In this document: piece after piece, positions 22,507-34,664 of the stretch
Layout of the letters: each line of letters opens with the position of its first letter
How positions within the stretch are numbered: position 1 is the first letter of the stretch
Assembly: GCA_033439765.1 (NCBI GenBank)
Contig: JAULSN010000001.1
Coordinates: 3,906,001-3,970,000, forward strand
DNA from: Lasiosphaeria ovina
Taxonomy: Eukaryota > Ascomycota > Sordariomycetes > Sordariales > Lasiosphaeriaceae
Direction: 5' to 3'
Length of the DNA stretch: 64,000 nt
Notes under the pieces: model-generated
What the model saw: the letters and a program-made list of their open reading frames with translations, nothing else
Database searches by the model: none
Told to the model about the DNA's origin: nothing
Made by a program: the position numbers and the translations under genes

Positions 22507-25500
22507 CGCTTCACCAAAGCACGGGTGGAGAGTTGTTTCAATGCGGAGCGAGGCTCCACGAGTCATGCTGTGTTTGGGGGCTAATCCGAATGTTATGGGA
22601 GGAGCTTAGCCTACTTAGTAGGTACGGTAAGATAGGTAAGGTACTTACATAAGTTAAAGGTATTTCCATTACATTACCTATTATGCCGGGGCGATAAATA
22701 AACAAGAAGCAAAGTAATCTCAAAACAAATTTATTTACCTCTATAGATTATCTAAGTAAAGTAAGCAGCAGCAATTCTCGGCTGCGAAAGATGCCTAGCT
22801 TGAAGTGTCTTTTTTCAACGTGAACGGAAACGGATACCGGCAAGGGACAAGAGAGGGAGAAAGTCTTCAAGAATAAGTTCACATCTCCGTATAAAGACCC
22901 AAGATGCCTTTTTCGAGTTCTACGCGAATCAAGGTAGGGGAGTGGGCAAGAAGAGGAAGAACAAGTAAATGCAAGTTATTAGAAGTGACATATACAGGAA
23001 CCAGATAGTAGTAGTCATGCGCCTTCGTAACGCTAACGTCATTTGTTCGTTATCCAAGAAGAAACAAGCCCAATATCGGCGCCCGCGTACAGTACCCGCC
23101 ATGGCGTTGGCTAATGTGGTGGTGGTGGTGGGGGCATAGACATAATAATGGCCCCAAGTGCGCATTCGGACGCTGCATGGCTCACGTGGCGTCTAGTTCA
23201 TGCTTGGATTTCACTGGTAAATGGCCCCGATCCGAACTTACATGACCGGGTCCGGGACCGGGCCCGGGTAATGACCGCAAGCAGCGGCCTTCGGGAAAAG
23301 GGACCTCAGTCTGTCGCCGGTGGCAGCAAAAAGAAAGAACACCCCGAGCCACAAGAGTCTGGTATTTGCGCGTGTGTGCGTTGGTAGATGTCGTCGAACC
23401 ATGTCGGCCAGGCCGGAGATTGTCTTTCCCTCGAATCACAACTTCGATTAGTCGAAATAAGTGGACTTGACAACACCGGAGGCTCAACTCGGCTTTCCCA
23501 CAAATCCATTAACGATGGCCACATGTCCAGGTCCGCCAGGTCCGGCCCGTGGCAGTTGCATATGCCACATAGACATCGGTCTCTGCCCTGGCCTAAACCA
23601 TGGGTGGTGCGTCATCTGTTCGGCTGGTCCCGTCGGGCCGGGCATCACCCAGCGACCCACTTCCACTTGGCTGATTTGGACCCCCAAATATCGACCAAGG
23701 AATCAAGAGAGAGATATCTCGCAATATTGAAGGGAGAGACTGCGCCGTCAAGATCCGCCACCCAGATCCGCCACCGTAGGCACCAGCTCGGACGCTCTGG
23801 GCAGGAAGACGTATATTATATGCTTGGCTGTTGTACTTCGGGCCTAACATCGTGGGAGCAGCCGATATCCCTCGGCGGCCGTCCTGACAGCAAAGCCAAG
23901 GAGAAAAGGCGGCAGCGGCGAGTTACATTTGCTGGATCAGTCTCCACCGACAGGTATTGGCCACTCTTGAAACCTCACGCGGCTATTGGTCAACTCCCAT
24001 ATCCCAAGTGGATGAAATGCAAAGCCCGCGGACGGGAACTACTTTCATGTATAGAGCTTGAATCGCGATGTGACAGGTCAGTCGGGCTTCTCATTAGCCG
24101 CGAGTAGACACGGCGTCGACAATCGCCACATTAACGGGGCTTGGGATACCCAACGGCAATCTGATATTGCCATTGGTGGTTCGGGTGATAATTCCAGAGC
24201 CGTGCATTCAAGCAGTTGGCATACCAGACGAAGACTTTGCTTCGGGACCAGACAGTCGGGACAGACACAGCTGAACCCTTGTATCTAGGCCACATGCAGG
24301 ATCTACCCCGGCTCGTCACAGCAGAGCGACTGACCGTCAGCAGCATGTACGGGGCTCAGTTGGTCCGTGATTCGGGGGCGGGATATTTATTGAAACAGAC
24401 TGTCTCGGCACAGTGGACTACTGGTCTGTGTTTGCAGAACGCCATGGCCAAGTTGGCCACTAGCCGTGCTCAGGGAGAGTCTCTTGTGAGCACCTCGCCA
24501 AGTGGCGACGAGGACAGTGGCTCGGAAAGAGACGGTCTCAAGAGCGGAGTGACGGTGAGAGAAGGCAAAATACGCAAGTCCCGCTCGAGTCAGTCGAGCA
24601 AGGGGAGTCCTGGGTTTTCTATTTGCAGCAAGCCATCATGTGAGGCAAAGGAATAGCCACTCGGCGATAGGGCAATACAATACCACATCCGTATTTCATG
24701 ACCCAGTTCCGAAGTCGCACCCGGAAGACGGTGAGGGTAGGGAGCGGAAGTTGTAAACATAAAGGCTCGAGTTTCCCCTACAGGGACAACCCGAATACGT
24801 TGAATATTTCACCCCCCAAAGCGGCTTACTCCCTCGGACTTGTCTTCTCCAGCTTACCGAATCTGCCCGGCAACATACCCGTCTTGATCAGGTGTCGACT
24901 TGACGTCCAGCTCAGCACGTTGAAAGGTAAGTGATTCTCACAAGCTAACAGGCTAGACGCTAATCTTGCCAGCCTAGTGTTGTCAGCAGAAAGGGGTTGA
25001 AGGAGGCACCAAAGGATCCACGGCTACCGTGAAAATTGTTCGGCACCATGTCTCAGAAATACTGTGACCATCACACCGTCCACAACTGCACGGCCATCGT
25101 AGCAGCAGATAAAGCACTTTGCGACAATTGCGCAAAGGGAGAATGCCCTTGACAGATTGGGTGTAAGCCAGAGTCTCGAGGCGAAGAAGCTAGAGGTCTG
25201 CTTGGTGGCGGGGGTTGGGTTATGTGACCAGGTCCGCCGCCGTTGGGCCACGAGGTCGGCCGGGCAGGTGGAAGGCGAGGAACAACGGTAGGAGCCGGGT
25301 AGCTGTGGCATAGGGCCTTTGCCTCTCAAGAAAACCATTGATGGTATGAACCCCGGTTTCTGGAGGGACTTAGGCTGACTGGATAACTTGCAGTCAAGCG
25401 GTTGGGCTGGGCAGTGCAAGCGGGATGGCAGATTTCGGACGGCGGAGGATGCAGCGAGGAGCGAGGTGGTAGTTAAAGAATATTCGACATGTTTTCAGGC

Positions 25501-26918
25501 CGCCAAGCAATACCCAACCCCGAGACTCTCGAGTATCACTCCAACATGCGAGACTCCAGGATGGCGGCATTCAACGAAAGCAGCCCCTTGAGGAATCGCC
25601 GCCCTTTTTGGACGTCGGTGTGACAGTGGGTGGGTTGTAGACCGGCCCCTCTCTTCGATGCTAGAATACTTAAGACCGATACACGGGGGTACAGTACTGC
25701 GGGACTGCGGGACTGTGTTAGTGAGACATTGGATGAAGAACAGGAAGTCAGGCAAGCCAGGGCCAGGGCACTTCAGTATGTAGGTACAACTGTTGGGCTG
25801 AGGTTTGAACGGGACGGGACGGGGGCCAATCTTTAGATGTGAGCTGTGCCGAGGAAGAGAAAAAAGAAGGAGCCCCCCACGTCCCAGAGGTGACGGGATA
25901 TGTCTGGCTGAGAAATCGATGTCGAAAGCCCGACACATTTACAAACCGGAGGCACCGCAGGTAACGAGGAACTATGTGTTTAGGATGTATTTTTTAAAGT
26001 GGGAGCGTGGCCCGGCTACTGCTCCTTCAAGACATTTCAAGGGTTTTAACTTGAAAGTGCAAGAGCGATGTCGAGGCACGGTCGGTCCTGCGTCGGTGTT
26101 TGGACGGATTTCCGCTCATCGGAGTCTAACCGAACGGCGCAAAGCCTGGCAAGCCGCAAAGCTGCACCGGATCATCCATCGTCAAACAACGGTAACTTTT
26201 TAAAAATAGATTTAACCAACGCCAACGCCAATGCCATCGGCATCACCTCGCACCAGCTAAAGTCGATGGAAGAGCGCTAGGAACTAACAGCCTTCGTGCT
26301 AAGTGTACGTACGTACGTACTTAATCTCTGGTTGGGAATCTGTTAGATTTGCCTTTGGAGAAAATGACCAACGGCATCAGTGGCGGTGCATCGAGGCTTG
26401 GTACGGCATCGGTCATTAGACGGAAAGTGACATCAAATCGGGAGAGCATGTGTTGGGAGAGATATTGCGAGTTTGTCAATTGTTTTTAATTCGTTGATCA
26501 TTGGGCGTTATGTGCAAACGCCCATGCAAACAACGCATGAGACTGCCTAATTGGTTCTTTACGAATTTTTAATCAACTCCTCAAGATGGACGGCGAACGC
26601 ATATCTTGGGGGTATCATGTTTATTCAACAACGCCAGTCCAGTAGCCCGGTGTGAATAAACCAGAACAGAACTTCCCATGGGTATCAGAACCCCCTAATC
26701 TCCATCCAAAAATACTCCAAACATCACTTCCCCGGAGAAAGGAACAATATGTGGCAATGATAGAAGTGAACCAAAAGAACCAACGCCAAGTGGGCGGTTC
26801 AGATGCAGTCGTGAGGGGCGTCTCTAGATCGGAGGGATAATGAATATGTCGAGTATGTATGAGAAGATGGCCTCCTAGCTATACATATTGATTCCCGAGC
26901 TACCGAGAAGCTTCTACT
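22507..26918. other. 4.4-kb gene-poor region
   Basis: Nothing here passes as a gene. The longest open frame (23388-24107, +) has random-looking composition and no recognisable domain. A TACCT/AGGTA island occupies about 22609-22680, just behind the tRNA. Around 23245-23270 there is GC-rich text with short palindromes (GGGCCC and CCCGGG type). The 22.6-22.9 and 26.1-26.6 kb parts are AT-rich. Confidence 0.45.
26305..26320. repeat. (GTAC)4 palindromic tetranucleotide repeat
   Basis: Four perfect GTAC units; the tract is its own reverse complement. Short and probably neutral. Confidence 0.8.
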
Positions 26919-27335
26919 TTACGCCAGGAGAGCCACCCCGGCGCCCAGAACACTGAGCAAAAGTCCAGACTGGACAAAGAGACTGCCAGCACCGCCAGTC
27001 GCGAGCGACGAAGTGGCTGTCGTCGACTTGGTTGGGGTGGACGATCCACCTGGAGTCCCAGTTGGCGCAGGCGAGGACGTGTAGATGACAAAGCTGCTGG
27101 TCGAGTTGCTGTAGGCGGTAGGGCCGGCGGAGGAGGTCGAGTTCGACAGTGGATATACCGGGACCGAGGTGGAAGTGCGAGCCGGGCAGTCGGTGACGGT
27201 GGGGTTGCAAGAGGTGATGGTGACCGTCTTGGTCATTGTGGAGGTGCTCGTTGTGGTCTCATCGCCCAAGGCGTCGGCCGCGACCATGGACATGAGACCA
27301 GTGGCCAAGATGACGAAGAGGCTCTTGAGCTGCAT
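26919..27335 (-). CDS. Small Ser/Thr-rich GPI-anchored cell-surface protein
   Basis: 138 residues in one exon. Residues 1-20 form a signal peptide (MQLKSLFVILATGLMSMVAA, likely cut after AADA). The middle is about half Ser/Thr with several NST/NSTS N-glycosylation sites and one Cys pair in the text TITSCNPTVTDCPA, a motif seen in many small fungal wall proteins. The C-terminus has a small-residue omega region, then a hydrophobic tail (SGLLLSVLGAGVALLA), which is the GPI-attachment pattern. Likely role: wall or plasma-membrane surface mannoprotein. No enzymatic domain is visible. The combination of signal peptide, Ser/Thr-rich stalk and GPI tail makes this a real gene despite its size. Confidence 0.85.
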   Translation of the reverse strand: MQLKSLFVILATGLMSMVAADALGDETTTSTSTMTKTVTITSCNPTVTDCPARTSTSVPVYPLSNSTSSAGPTAYSNSTSSFVIYTSSPAPTGTPGGSSTPTKSTTATSSLATGGAGSLFVQSGLLLSVLGAGVALLA

Positions 27336-30250
27336 TTTGGCTGATTTTTAACACAGAATGTATCCAAGAGATAGTGTTGACGAGATGTGGTTAAAAATTG
27401 ACGTCTGATTCGTGACAAGGGTCGAATAACGAGGATCGGAGGCTAGTTCTCGAGAGTGATATAGCTCCTGGTGCTTTTTTTGAATGAACGGGACCGGCGT
27501 TTGTCTTGAGAAGGAGAGATTCAACAGACTGGACTCGCAACAACGTCAAAAATGAGTGTAAGGCTGAAGCCGAAGCGACAAGCAAAAGGAGTGTGGATAG
27601 ACGCTGGGATGGCGGTGGAAGGGGAAAGAGAGGGAAAGGGGAGGATCCGAAGAACGAAAAGGCGGGTGTGCTCCTTTTTCTACGGCGCCCCCAAAATGGA
27701 GAAGCGCAATGATTTCGGGGGTACCATCCCATCGGACGGCGGATTCGCGCTGTGTCTGTGCTCCCTAGCGGGTGCCGGGGGGGAGGCGTGGAGTGGCCGT
27801 GGATGAGGCCTTTGCCAATTGCCACACCTTGGAAGGGGCAGGCGCCCGTACCTTGCAGAGAACAAGCGGGAAGCGACGGCCACCTCTGCAGGCAGGGCGG
27901 GCCGCGATTGGCCAGTCGCGCCCCCCTTGCCAAAAAAACAACTCCAGGATTAAACAGATCGGCCAGTTGTTTTGCGCGGTGCGGAGACCTTTTGCTGTTG
28001 GCAACCTCGCTAGTCCCTATTCAGCTTAATGGCTGAGCCAGGCACAACCGGGGCCATGGCGGCCCAGAATCTTGGCCAGACGCGCAACGGCCTAGCCAGT
28101 CAAGGCGACTCTGCCAGTGCAGCAACAGGCAAAAGGCATCGGTCACGCAACCGCAACCTAACCTGCAGACTTTCGAGAGTGCAGCTTGTATCTGGAGTGA
28201 TATAGTGCCACGTTTCCCATGACTGTTGTTGCTTGCTCCCGAGCCGTGTTATTCTAGATTCAGGGAACGAGATGCCTTTGGTTTGGCAGAGCCGCTGGCT
28301 TCCTTTGGTACGTATTCGCACGGCCAACGTGCGGCGTGATGGGAATTGCATCCCGGCTAAGCAGAAGTTGATAGTTGGCGGCAGCCAGTTGACAACACCA
28401 GACCAGCGTTACAGAGCCGAGTCTAAACCCAGCCCACCTGAATGAAGGCACAACAAGCTAGGATACAGAAATACAGTTCTCAGTTTTGTGTGTCGGCGGG
28501 GAAGCTTGCTACTTGTGCTACAGAATATCGAAATGAATATTAGAAAAAGCCTTGAACCTCGTGTTTATCCATCCGTAGGTACGGCATAAATATCGAAGGC
28601 GTTCTGTATCACAGCTGTGCGCTATCGCATTTAGAGGTACACAACAGCATCTGTACTTTTAGGTTGTGTTCACCGAGGCCCTGCTCCGAGAGATTCAAAG
28701 GAAATGAAGAAAACGAGGGATTTACTTGGTATACAGCAAACCCGGGAATTGCCAGTTGTCTTCTCCCGCCTTCGGGAATGAGGTTCACCGGGGATGAGCC
28801 CCGCGTGGGAAACTGTGACGGGGTTGCTTGTGCGCCGGAGCGGAAGTTGCAGTGGTTCTGCGCCATGGGTTTGAAACAATCTACAACCTAATCCGCAAAT
28901 TACCAGCCAAAGCGCAAGCCATCGAAAATTAATTGGAAGGTTGATTTGACTTCTCGAAAGTGGCTCTAACGGTCTGCGCAGTGGACCCTCAAATCTCTGT
29001 GAAGTGATAGACCCATCAGTAATCAGTCGAGTGGACATGACCAAACTAGAACGACAGTTAAATAGCTAGGTCATCGGTAGGCGTGTGAGGCTGTCGCAAA
29101 TTCATAATCGGCTTCTCTAGGTAGGTACATACAATACCATCGTCTCTACATTTCTCATGGCACGCAAATTTCTTCCCCTTTTCCGAAGCAGACGTCTGTT
29201 TACACCGCTGTCGAACGTCGTCGCCGTCTCCAACCCTCGTACGAGGCGACGCGGCAATTGCAAGTAGTCGTAATGATAACATCCCATACTACGGATAACA
29301 CCACACACTTTCATGAGCGATAACAATAACAGCATCGGCAAGGCTAGCTCGGCTGTTAGCAGCCGACAACGTTGCATTCATGGCACTCTCTTGACATTGT
29401 CAGCAGGAAGAGATAGAACTTGACAATTCTATATTTTGTGTTTCAACAGATACCATCTCCACTGGTGAAGAACACTCAGGGTAAGCCGCAGGGCAAGCAG
29501 GCCTTTCAGAGATTGGATTGTAGACTTAAATATCGCTCTAACTTGATTTCTCCCTTTGAGATTGTCACCTTAACCAGTCTCATATCCGGCGTCCACTGAA
29601 TCTAAGGTTCACACGGATAAGTATTATTGGGTTCAACTGTCTCTCAGCAACACCTAAAGACGAAGTCCTACGCTGCAGACCATGTGCGCTGATGTCATGC
29701 TGGACATGGACACACAACAAGCAACACCAGGATAGCCGACACAACAAAGCCTCGCGTGACATCCAGGTCAAGAGGGGTCTGATTCGCGGCCTCTCCAGTT
29801 GATTCATAACTGTTGCGACATATCGTTTCAAGTCTTTTCAGCCGGTTGTGTCAATGTCAATGGCAGTAACTCTCTCTCCCCCAACCCTGGTGGCTTTGGA
29901 TATTTTTCTCCTAGCGCAGCGAGGAAACCTTTAACTTCTAGTGTTAAGAAATTATGCGAAGAGGAGAGGAGACATCCACCATCTCTTTTGTTGTTCACCG
30001 AATGCGAGTCCAATTGTCATAACAACTGAACCCTCACGCCGCCCCCTCGCATGCCCCTCTCCATTTTCCCACGCAGTTATTACCCCGCAATAGACTACAT
30101 ACAGAGACCCCCCCTCCTTCATCATTCACCACGCCGTGCTCTGAAACCCAACCGGGCCTTGAAAATCCCAAGCAGATAGCGAGATAAGCAGCGAAGACGA
30201 TAGAAAAAGAGTAGAAGCAAGAAGAAAAAAAGGAATCACTCGAGCCAAAA
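27336..30250. other. 2.9-kb divergent intergenic region
   Basis: Promoter side of both neighbours: the GPI protein to the left, the SH3BGR-like gene to the right. Small frames at 27.5-28.0 kb arise from GC-rich text and have no protein-like features. The last 200 bases before 30251 are C-rich, then A/G-rich, consistent with a leader. No RNA gene or repeat found. Confidence 0.4.
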
Positions 30251-31572
30251 ATGGCCAGCAGCACCGAGTCGCCCTCGACGGGCAAGTCGTACTCGACCGA
30301 CCCGGCGCTCTACATCTACACTTCGCTAACGGCGGGGTCGTCACACATCGTCACGGCTACGTCGCGGCTCGAGACCATCCTTCGCGCCAACCGCGTGCCC
30401 TTCAAGGCCATCGACATCGCGACGGACGAGAAGGCGCGCATGATATGGGGCCGCCGCGCCGGCAAGGACGAAGGGGGGCGCCTGCGTAAGCTGCCCGGCT
30501 TGGTCCAGAGTGGCTTGGTGCTTGGTGTAAGTGTTCTGCTCTGCCTCTCCTCGCCTGCGCATCACCACTCCCCCTTGAACTCCTGGTCCGCATGGACATT
30601 CTTCCCGTAAAAATCAGTCTTGGCTAACTACTGCGTTTTTTTGCGCCGTCGCAACAGGACCTTGTCGAGATCGAGGACTGGAACGAGTACGGCGAGCTCA
30701 AGCAGCACGTCACCATCTACTACGACGAGTTCACGCAGCCGCCCATCAGCCAGGCGCCCAAGACACCCGCGGCAGCGCCCGCCAAGGCCGCAGCCGGGTC
30801 TCTCGGCTCCTTTGCCGCCGAAGCCGTAGCAGCAGCAGCAGCCACGGCCGCATCCGCACCGCCGGCGCCGCCTGCCCCCCCCCCGGCGCCGGTGCCCAAG
30901 AGCGCCTCCCCCACCATGACAGCGCCGGGGAAGACAGTGACGCTGCCGATCCGCAGCATCGCCGAGGAGGCCGCACAAAAGGCAAAGCAAGTGCACCTCC
31001 AGAGCCTGCGCGACAAGGTATACGGAAAAGGGGGCTCGCCGACAGATGCAGAGTCGTCGTCACCATCGCCGGCTCCAGCAGCAGCTGCTGCTGCAACAGC
31101 CAAACAAGAAGACAAAAAGAAGCCTGCCGCAGACGCAGAAGAAGAAGAGGAGGAAGAGGATGAGTCTTCAGACGAAGAAGAAGATTCAGACTCGGAGTCG
31201 GACTCGGAGGAAGAACCCAAAGCAGCAGCAGCAGGGACAAAACCAGCAGCAACCCTAAGAAAGCCCACGACGGCGCCCACAGCAGCGGGGCTGCAGTCGC
31301 CGACGTCAAGCGGGTGGAAAGACAACAGCGCCTTCCGGCTGCAGAGCCCGACGTCGACGACGTGGCAGCCGACCGACGTTGACGGGCCCGTGACTACTTA
31401 TCTCGGGTCAGTGGTGTCGCAGGCGTCGGACGAGGAGATTGCGGCGGTTGAGCGGGCCGAGACGATCCCCGAGGAGGACGAGGAGTCCGATGACGAGGAT
31501 GACAGTGAAGAGGAGTCTAAGGAGGAGGAGGTGAAGGGCAAAGAAAAGGAGAAGGATAAGCCTAAGAAGTGA
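30251..31572 (+). CDS. SH3BGR-like thioredoxin-fold protein with long acidic tail
   Basis: Exons 30251-30526 and 30658-31572 give 396 residues. Residues 15-110 resemble the SH3BGR/glutaredoxin-like fold: LYIYTSLTAGSSHIV, then a helix, IDIATDEKARMIWGRRAG, KLPGLVQ and, across the splice, LVEIEDWNEYGEL. There is no CXXC, so redox activity is not expected, as in other SH3BGR proteins. The rest is low-complexity: Ala/Pro-rich, then runs of Glu, Asp and Ser, an internal repeat (LQSPTSSGW / LQSPTSTTW) and a Glu/Lys end. An ITAM-like or SH3-binding role is not evident; a cortical or adaptor role is only inference. Domain call from fold-like text; the gene structure itself is firm. Confidence 0.8.
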
Positions 31573-32063
31573 TTTTACTCTATACCTGAGCTTTCTCCGT
31601 CGCGTAGCGTTAAATTTTATTGCACCTTTCAAGCCGAACACTGACGTTGCGTGTTGAGCAAGTATAATATCTCCCAATTCCGTAGCATTCTAAGTGTGGA
31701 TAATCGTCTATTTATTAGGTCTAACACCTGGTGCACGATAAGTAGAAAGGGATGTTGATTCTATGAATTTAGTATATACTACGTGAGGATATTTAATGGG
31801 TATATATAAACAAAATATATAAGTAGCAAGTTAAATGCTTCGAAGGCGGGACATCGCTACAACAGGCTATTAACGCTGGTATAAGAGAAGAAATGAAATA
31901 GATAAAAAAAAAACAAAAAAAACATCATCCATTCATCCAGATGGTCCATAACTGCTCATTACCGCCATGGTTGGTATACTATCAGGGGCGTTCAGATGCT
32001 TTTCTTTCACTCATTCATAAAAAAGCCGTGGGTACGACGCGGGGGCACTTCACGGGTGAAGGG
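31573..32063. other. Convergent 3' flanks
   Basis: AT-rich interval between two genes pointing at each other; it should contain both poly(A) sites. A-runs interrupted by C lie at 31906-31923. No gene. Confidence 0.55.
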
Positions 32064-34664
32064 TCACCTCTCGTACTTGGGCAGCGGTTCGTGGGGAGCC
32101 GAAGGAGTATGCCGTGAAGATGAGGAGGGTGCTGCTGAGCCGTAGCTATAATTCAAGCCATAATGAGTCTCCTCGTCCACTGCAGTCGGCGCAGACGGCT
32201 CAAACGTTGCAGGTATGGCGTTTGTCCCCATTGATGCAGGTGCACTGGGGCCTGCTACCGCACCGCCGCCGTTGTCGTAGTCTTCCGGGAACTCCGGAGG
32301 TGCGCTAGCTTCTGCTAACAGCCGCTGGCGCTCCAACTCCTGCTTATCCTCTGAAGAAGCAGCTTGAGGGCCAGAAGAAAGCTCCTCCAGCGTTGGCGCT
32401 GTGGGGGCTTCGAGTTGATCCGGGTATTCGGCGTGTGATGTTGTCGTCGCGAGTCTAGGTATCGACAGCCGTGGACTATCCGCATCGTAAATGTTTTCGC
32501 CTTCGGGGAATACCGCTGTTGAGGGCCCTGCAACCGGAGGCTCCGATGGTTGACTCGGTAATAATCTTTGCTCAGCGCGCCTGACGCGCTCCTTTTCAGT
32601 CAGGCTACTCTCTTCAGGCATATCTGGTGGCGGGATATAATGGGGAGCGGATATTGTCTCCGACGGAGCAGGATTCCAGTAAGGGTATTGCTGAGGCAAT
32701 TGGGGCGGTGACACAGGTTCCTGTGGGTAGCTATGGTGTCCGTGATCTTCGGTGTCATAACCCTCGTTCTCGAGGGAATTTGACCAACCTCTTTTTTCTC
32801 CATGGCTGCCGTTATATAGATCCGACTCGAGGACGGGTAAGGTACGCATAGAACGAGCGGCCTTCAAAAGGCTTTTGCCATGTAGCCGACTGCTATCTGA
32901 TGTGCCGACAACAACTTCGAAAACCACAGAAATGACACCCTTCTCGCGGCGGAGCCTGTCAGTGTCGATGATGCTTGTGCCGAATGAAGCCAGAGAAGGC
33001 GTGCCACCTTCATAAGGACTAGGCGACATTCCCAACGGTGCCCCAACGTTCCCAATCCGCGGGCCGACTGGCTTGCCAAGGTGTATTTGCTTTGCGAGTT
33101 TCCCGCCTAGGTCCACAATGACCTCGATTTGGTATTTGAAGGCTATCATCTCGCCGGGAACATTTTTGATCGTAGGGAAGACGTCCTCCGGAATCCGCAC
33201 CGACGTCGTCACGCTGGCAGTCAATGTGTCGGGGTCGATGATGAGGGGGGTGAACGCCTGGGATAGATCCTTTCGAAACACGCTGCAGGAACCCGCCGAC
33301 GACAATGAGAGCCCCCCAAGACCAGTCTTCGACTTGGGATAGTAATCTTCCTTTTCCGCGCGCTTGGCATCGTCGTTGGAAAGCTCCCCAAATAGAGGCA
33401 TCGGAGGATCAGAGTCTATACGCCCTTGTCTGTAAAGGGTCACTATGACGCCGTGCATGCTCTTTATCCTCCTGATATGCTGCACGGATATCTTGACTGG
33501 GACTAGATCCCCCGCGAGGCAGCCACCTCTTAACAGCTCGATGGTTGCCGTGATGGTGCGATCCTTGACAGAGGGAATTGTTTTCCCGCCTACCGAGGCG
33601 CTCGAGACGCCCGCGGGATTTACCTCTCCGCCCCTGGTTCGTCCTGTGCTGCCGCTGGCAGCACTATCGCCGCTGACACTCCGAATGTCGCTTTGAATGG
33701 GGCTTCGGGGGTTGATGCCGAGAGAGTCATGACCCAAGTCCTCCCCTACCACCGATAGGGAACCCTCAGTAGAATTCTCATTGGCACGGGTAGAGTCCAA
33801 ATCGGATGCCGGCTCGAGCAAGTCGGACGCGACCGATGTTCTGTCCGCGCCGCTGGCCACCTGCTTCTTCTTCTTTGCCTTTTTCGAGATGGGCTCAAGG
33901 TAGATTGTGCGAGCCCGTGGTGGGGTCAGAAGTCCGATATCAACCTTCTCGACGAGATAGACCTTGCGCTCGCAGCTTGCTGTGGGTGATATGGATGTTG
34001 GGCGGGTCAAGGTCGCCGTTATCATGTATGAGATAGTACCGCGCTCAAACTGGTAGGTTGGGAGGGGTCAGCAATCGTTGCAACATAAACAAGCGAGCAA
34101 GCGACCAGCCCGGTCGGGCGGCGGCACAGCACATACATCAATACTGCTCGGCAGACCCTTCGAGGGGAAGAGGAGATCGAAGTTGAATTCATATCTTCCA
34201 GGCTCGAGCCTGCCGTCGGAACTGAGGACTTGCTCGTCCTGAAACAGCGACGCGTAACCATTGCCCAGGTACTTGAGACGCGTCCCATGTCTGGCAGCGG
34301 CCGGCGCCTCGGCGGGATTGATTACAGGGTCGTTTGCAGAGCCGTTTGGGCTCTTGTATACGCGAACATAACCGTGCAGAGCGACGGTAAGGTGGGTAAT
34401 GCGGACCGGCTTGACAACGGTCAAGATCACAGCGCCCTGCACATGGTCGCCGGCGCCGTATTTGCGGTGAGGCTCGGCCGGCCTGATGTGGAAGTCTGCG
34501 ACGTTGCGGGCGCGCGCCCGGAGGGGCAGCAGGCCAAATCGCGAAAGCAGCGAACGGGTCGTCGACGTCTCCTCGAGGGAGGCCGATGTTGACACTTGGG
34601 CGGACGCAAAGGCAGAAGCAGAGGCGGCGGCGCTGTTGTCGACGGTCTTCGGGTTGGGGCCCAT
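32064..34664 (-). CDS. Arrestin-related trafficking adaptor (ART family)
   Basis: Alpha-arrestin that recruits a Rsp5-type ubiquitin ligase to plasma-membrane transporters for endocytosis. Exons 34664-34137 and 34049-32064 give 837 residues. The arrestin N domain covers about residues 50-190 (text such as YGAGDHVQGAVILTVVKPVR, LTVALHGYVRVY and GRYEFNFDLLFPSKGLPSS, joined across the intron to FERGTISYMITATL). The arrestin C domain follows, with TIELLRGGCLAGDLVPVKIS, SMHGVIVTLYRQGRID and IPEDVFPTIKNVPGEMIAFKYQIEVIVDLGGK in order (residues roughly 360-500). Between the domains is a Lys-rich, disordered insert, and the C-terminal 250 residues are disordered. The chain ends LPKYER, an L/PPxY-like motif of the kind ART proteins use to bind Rsp5 WW domains. 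Which yeast ART it matches cannot be decided here. Confidence 0.9.

Noticed and set aside
23388..24107. 239-codon plus frame, the longest in the gene-poor region
   Set aside because: Random-looking composition, many His/Arg/Trp, no domain, no leader or splice support, overlapping frames on the other strand.
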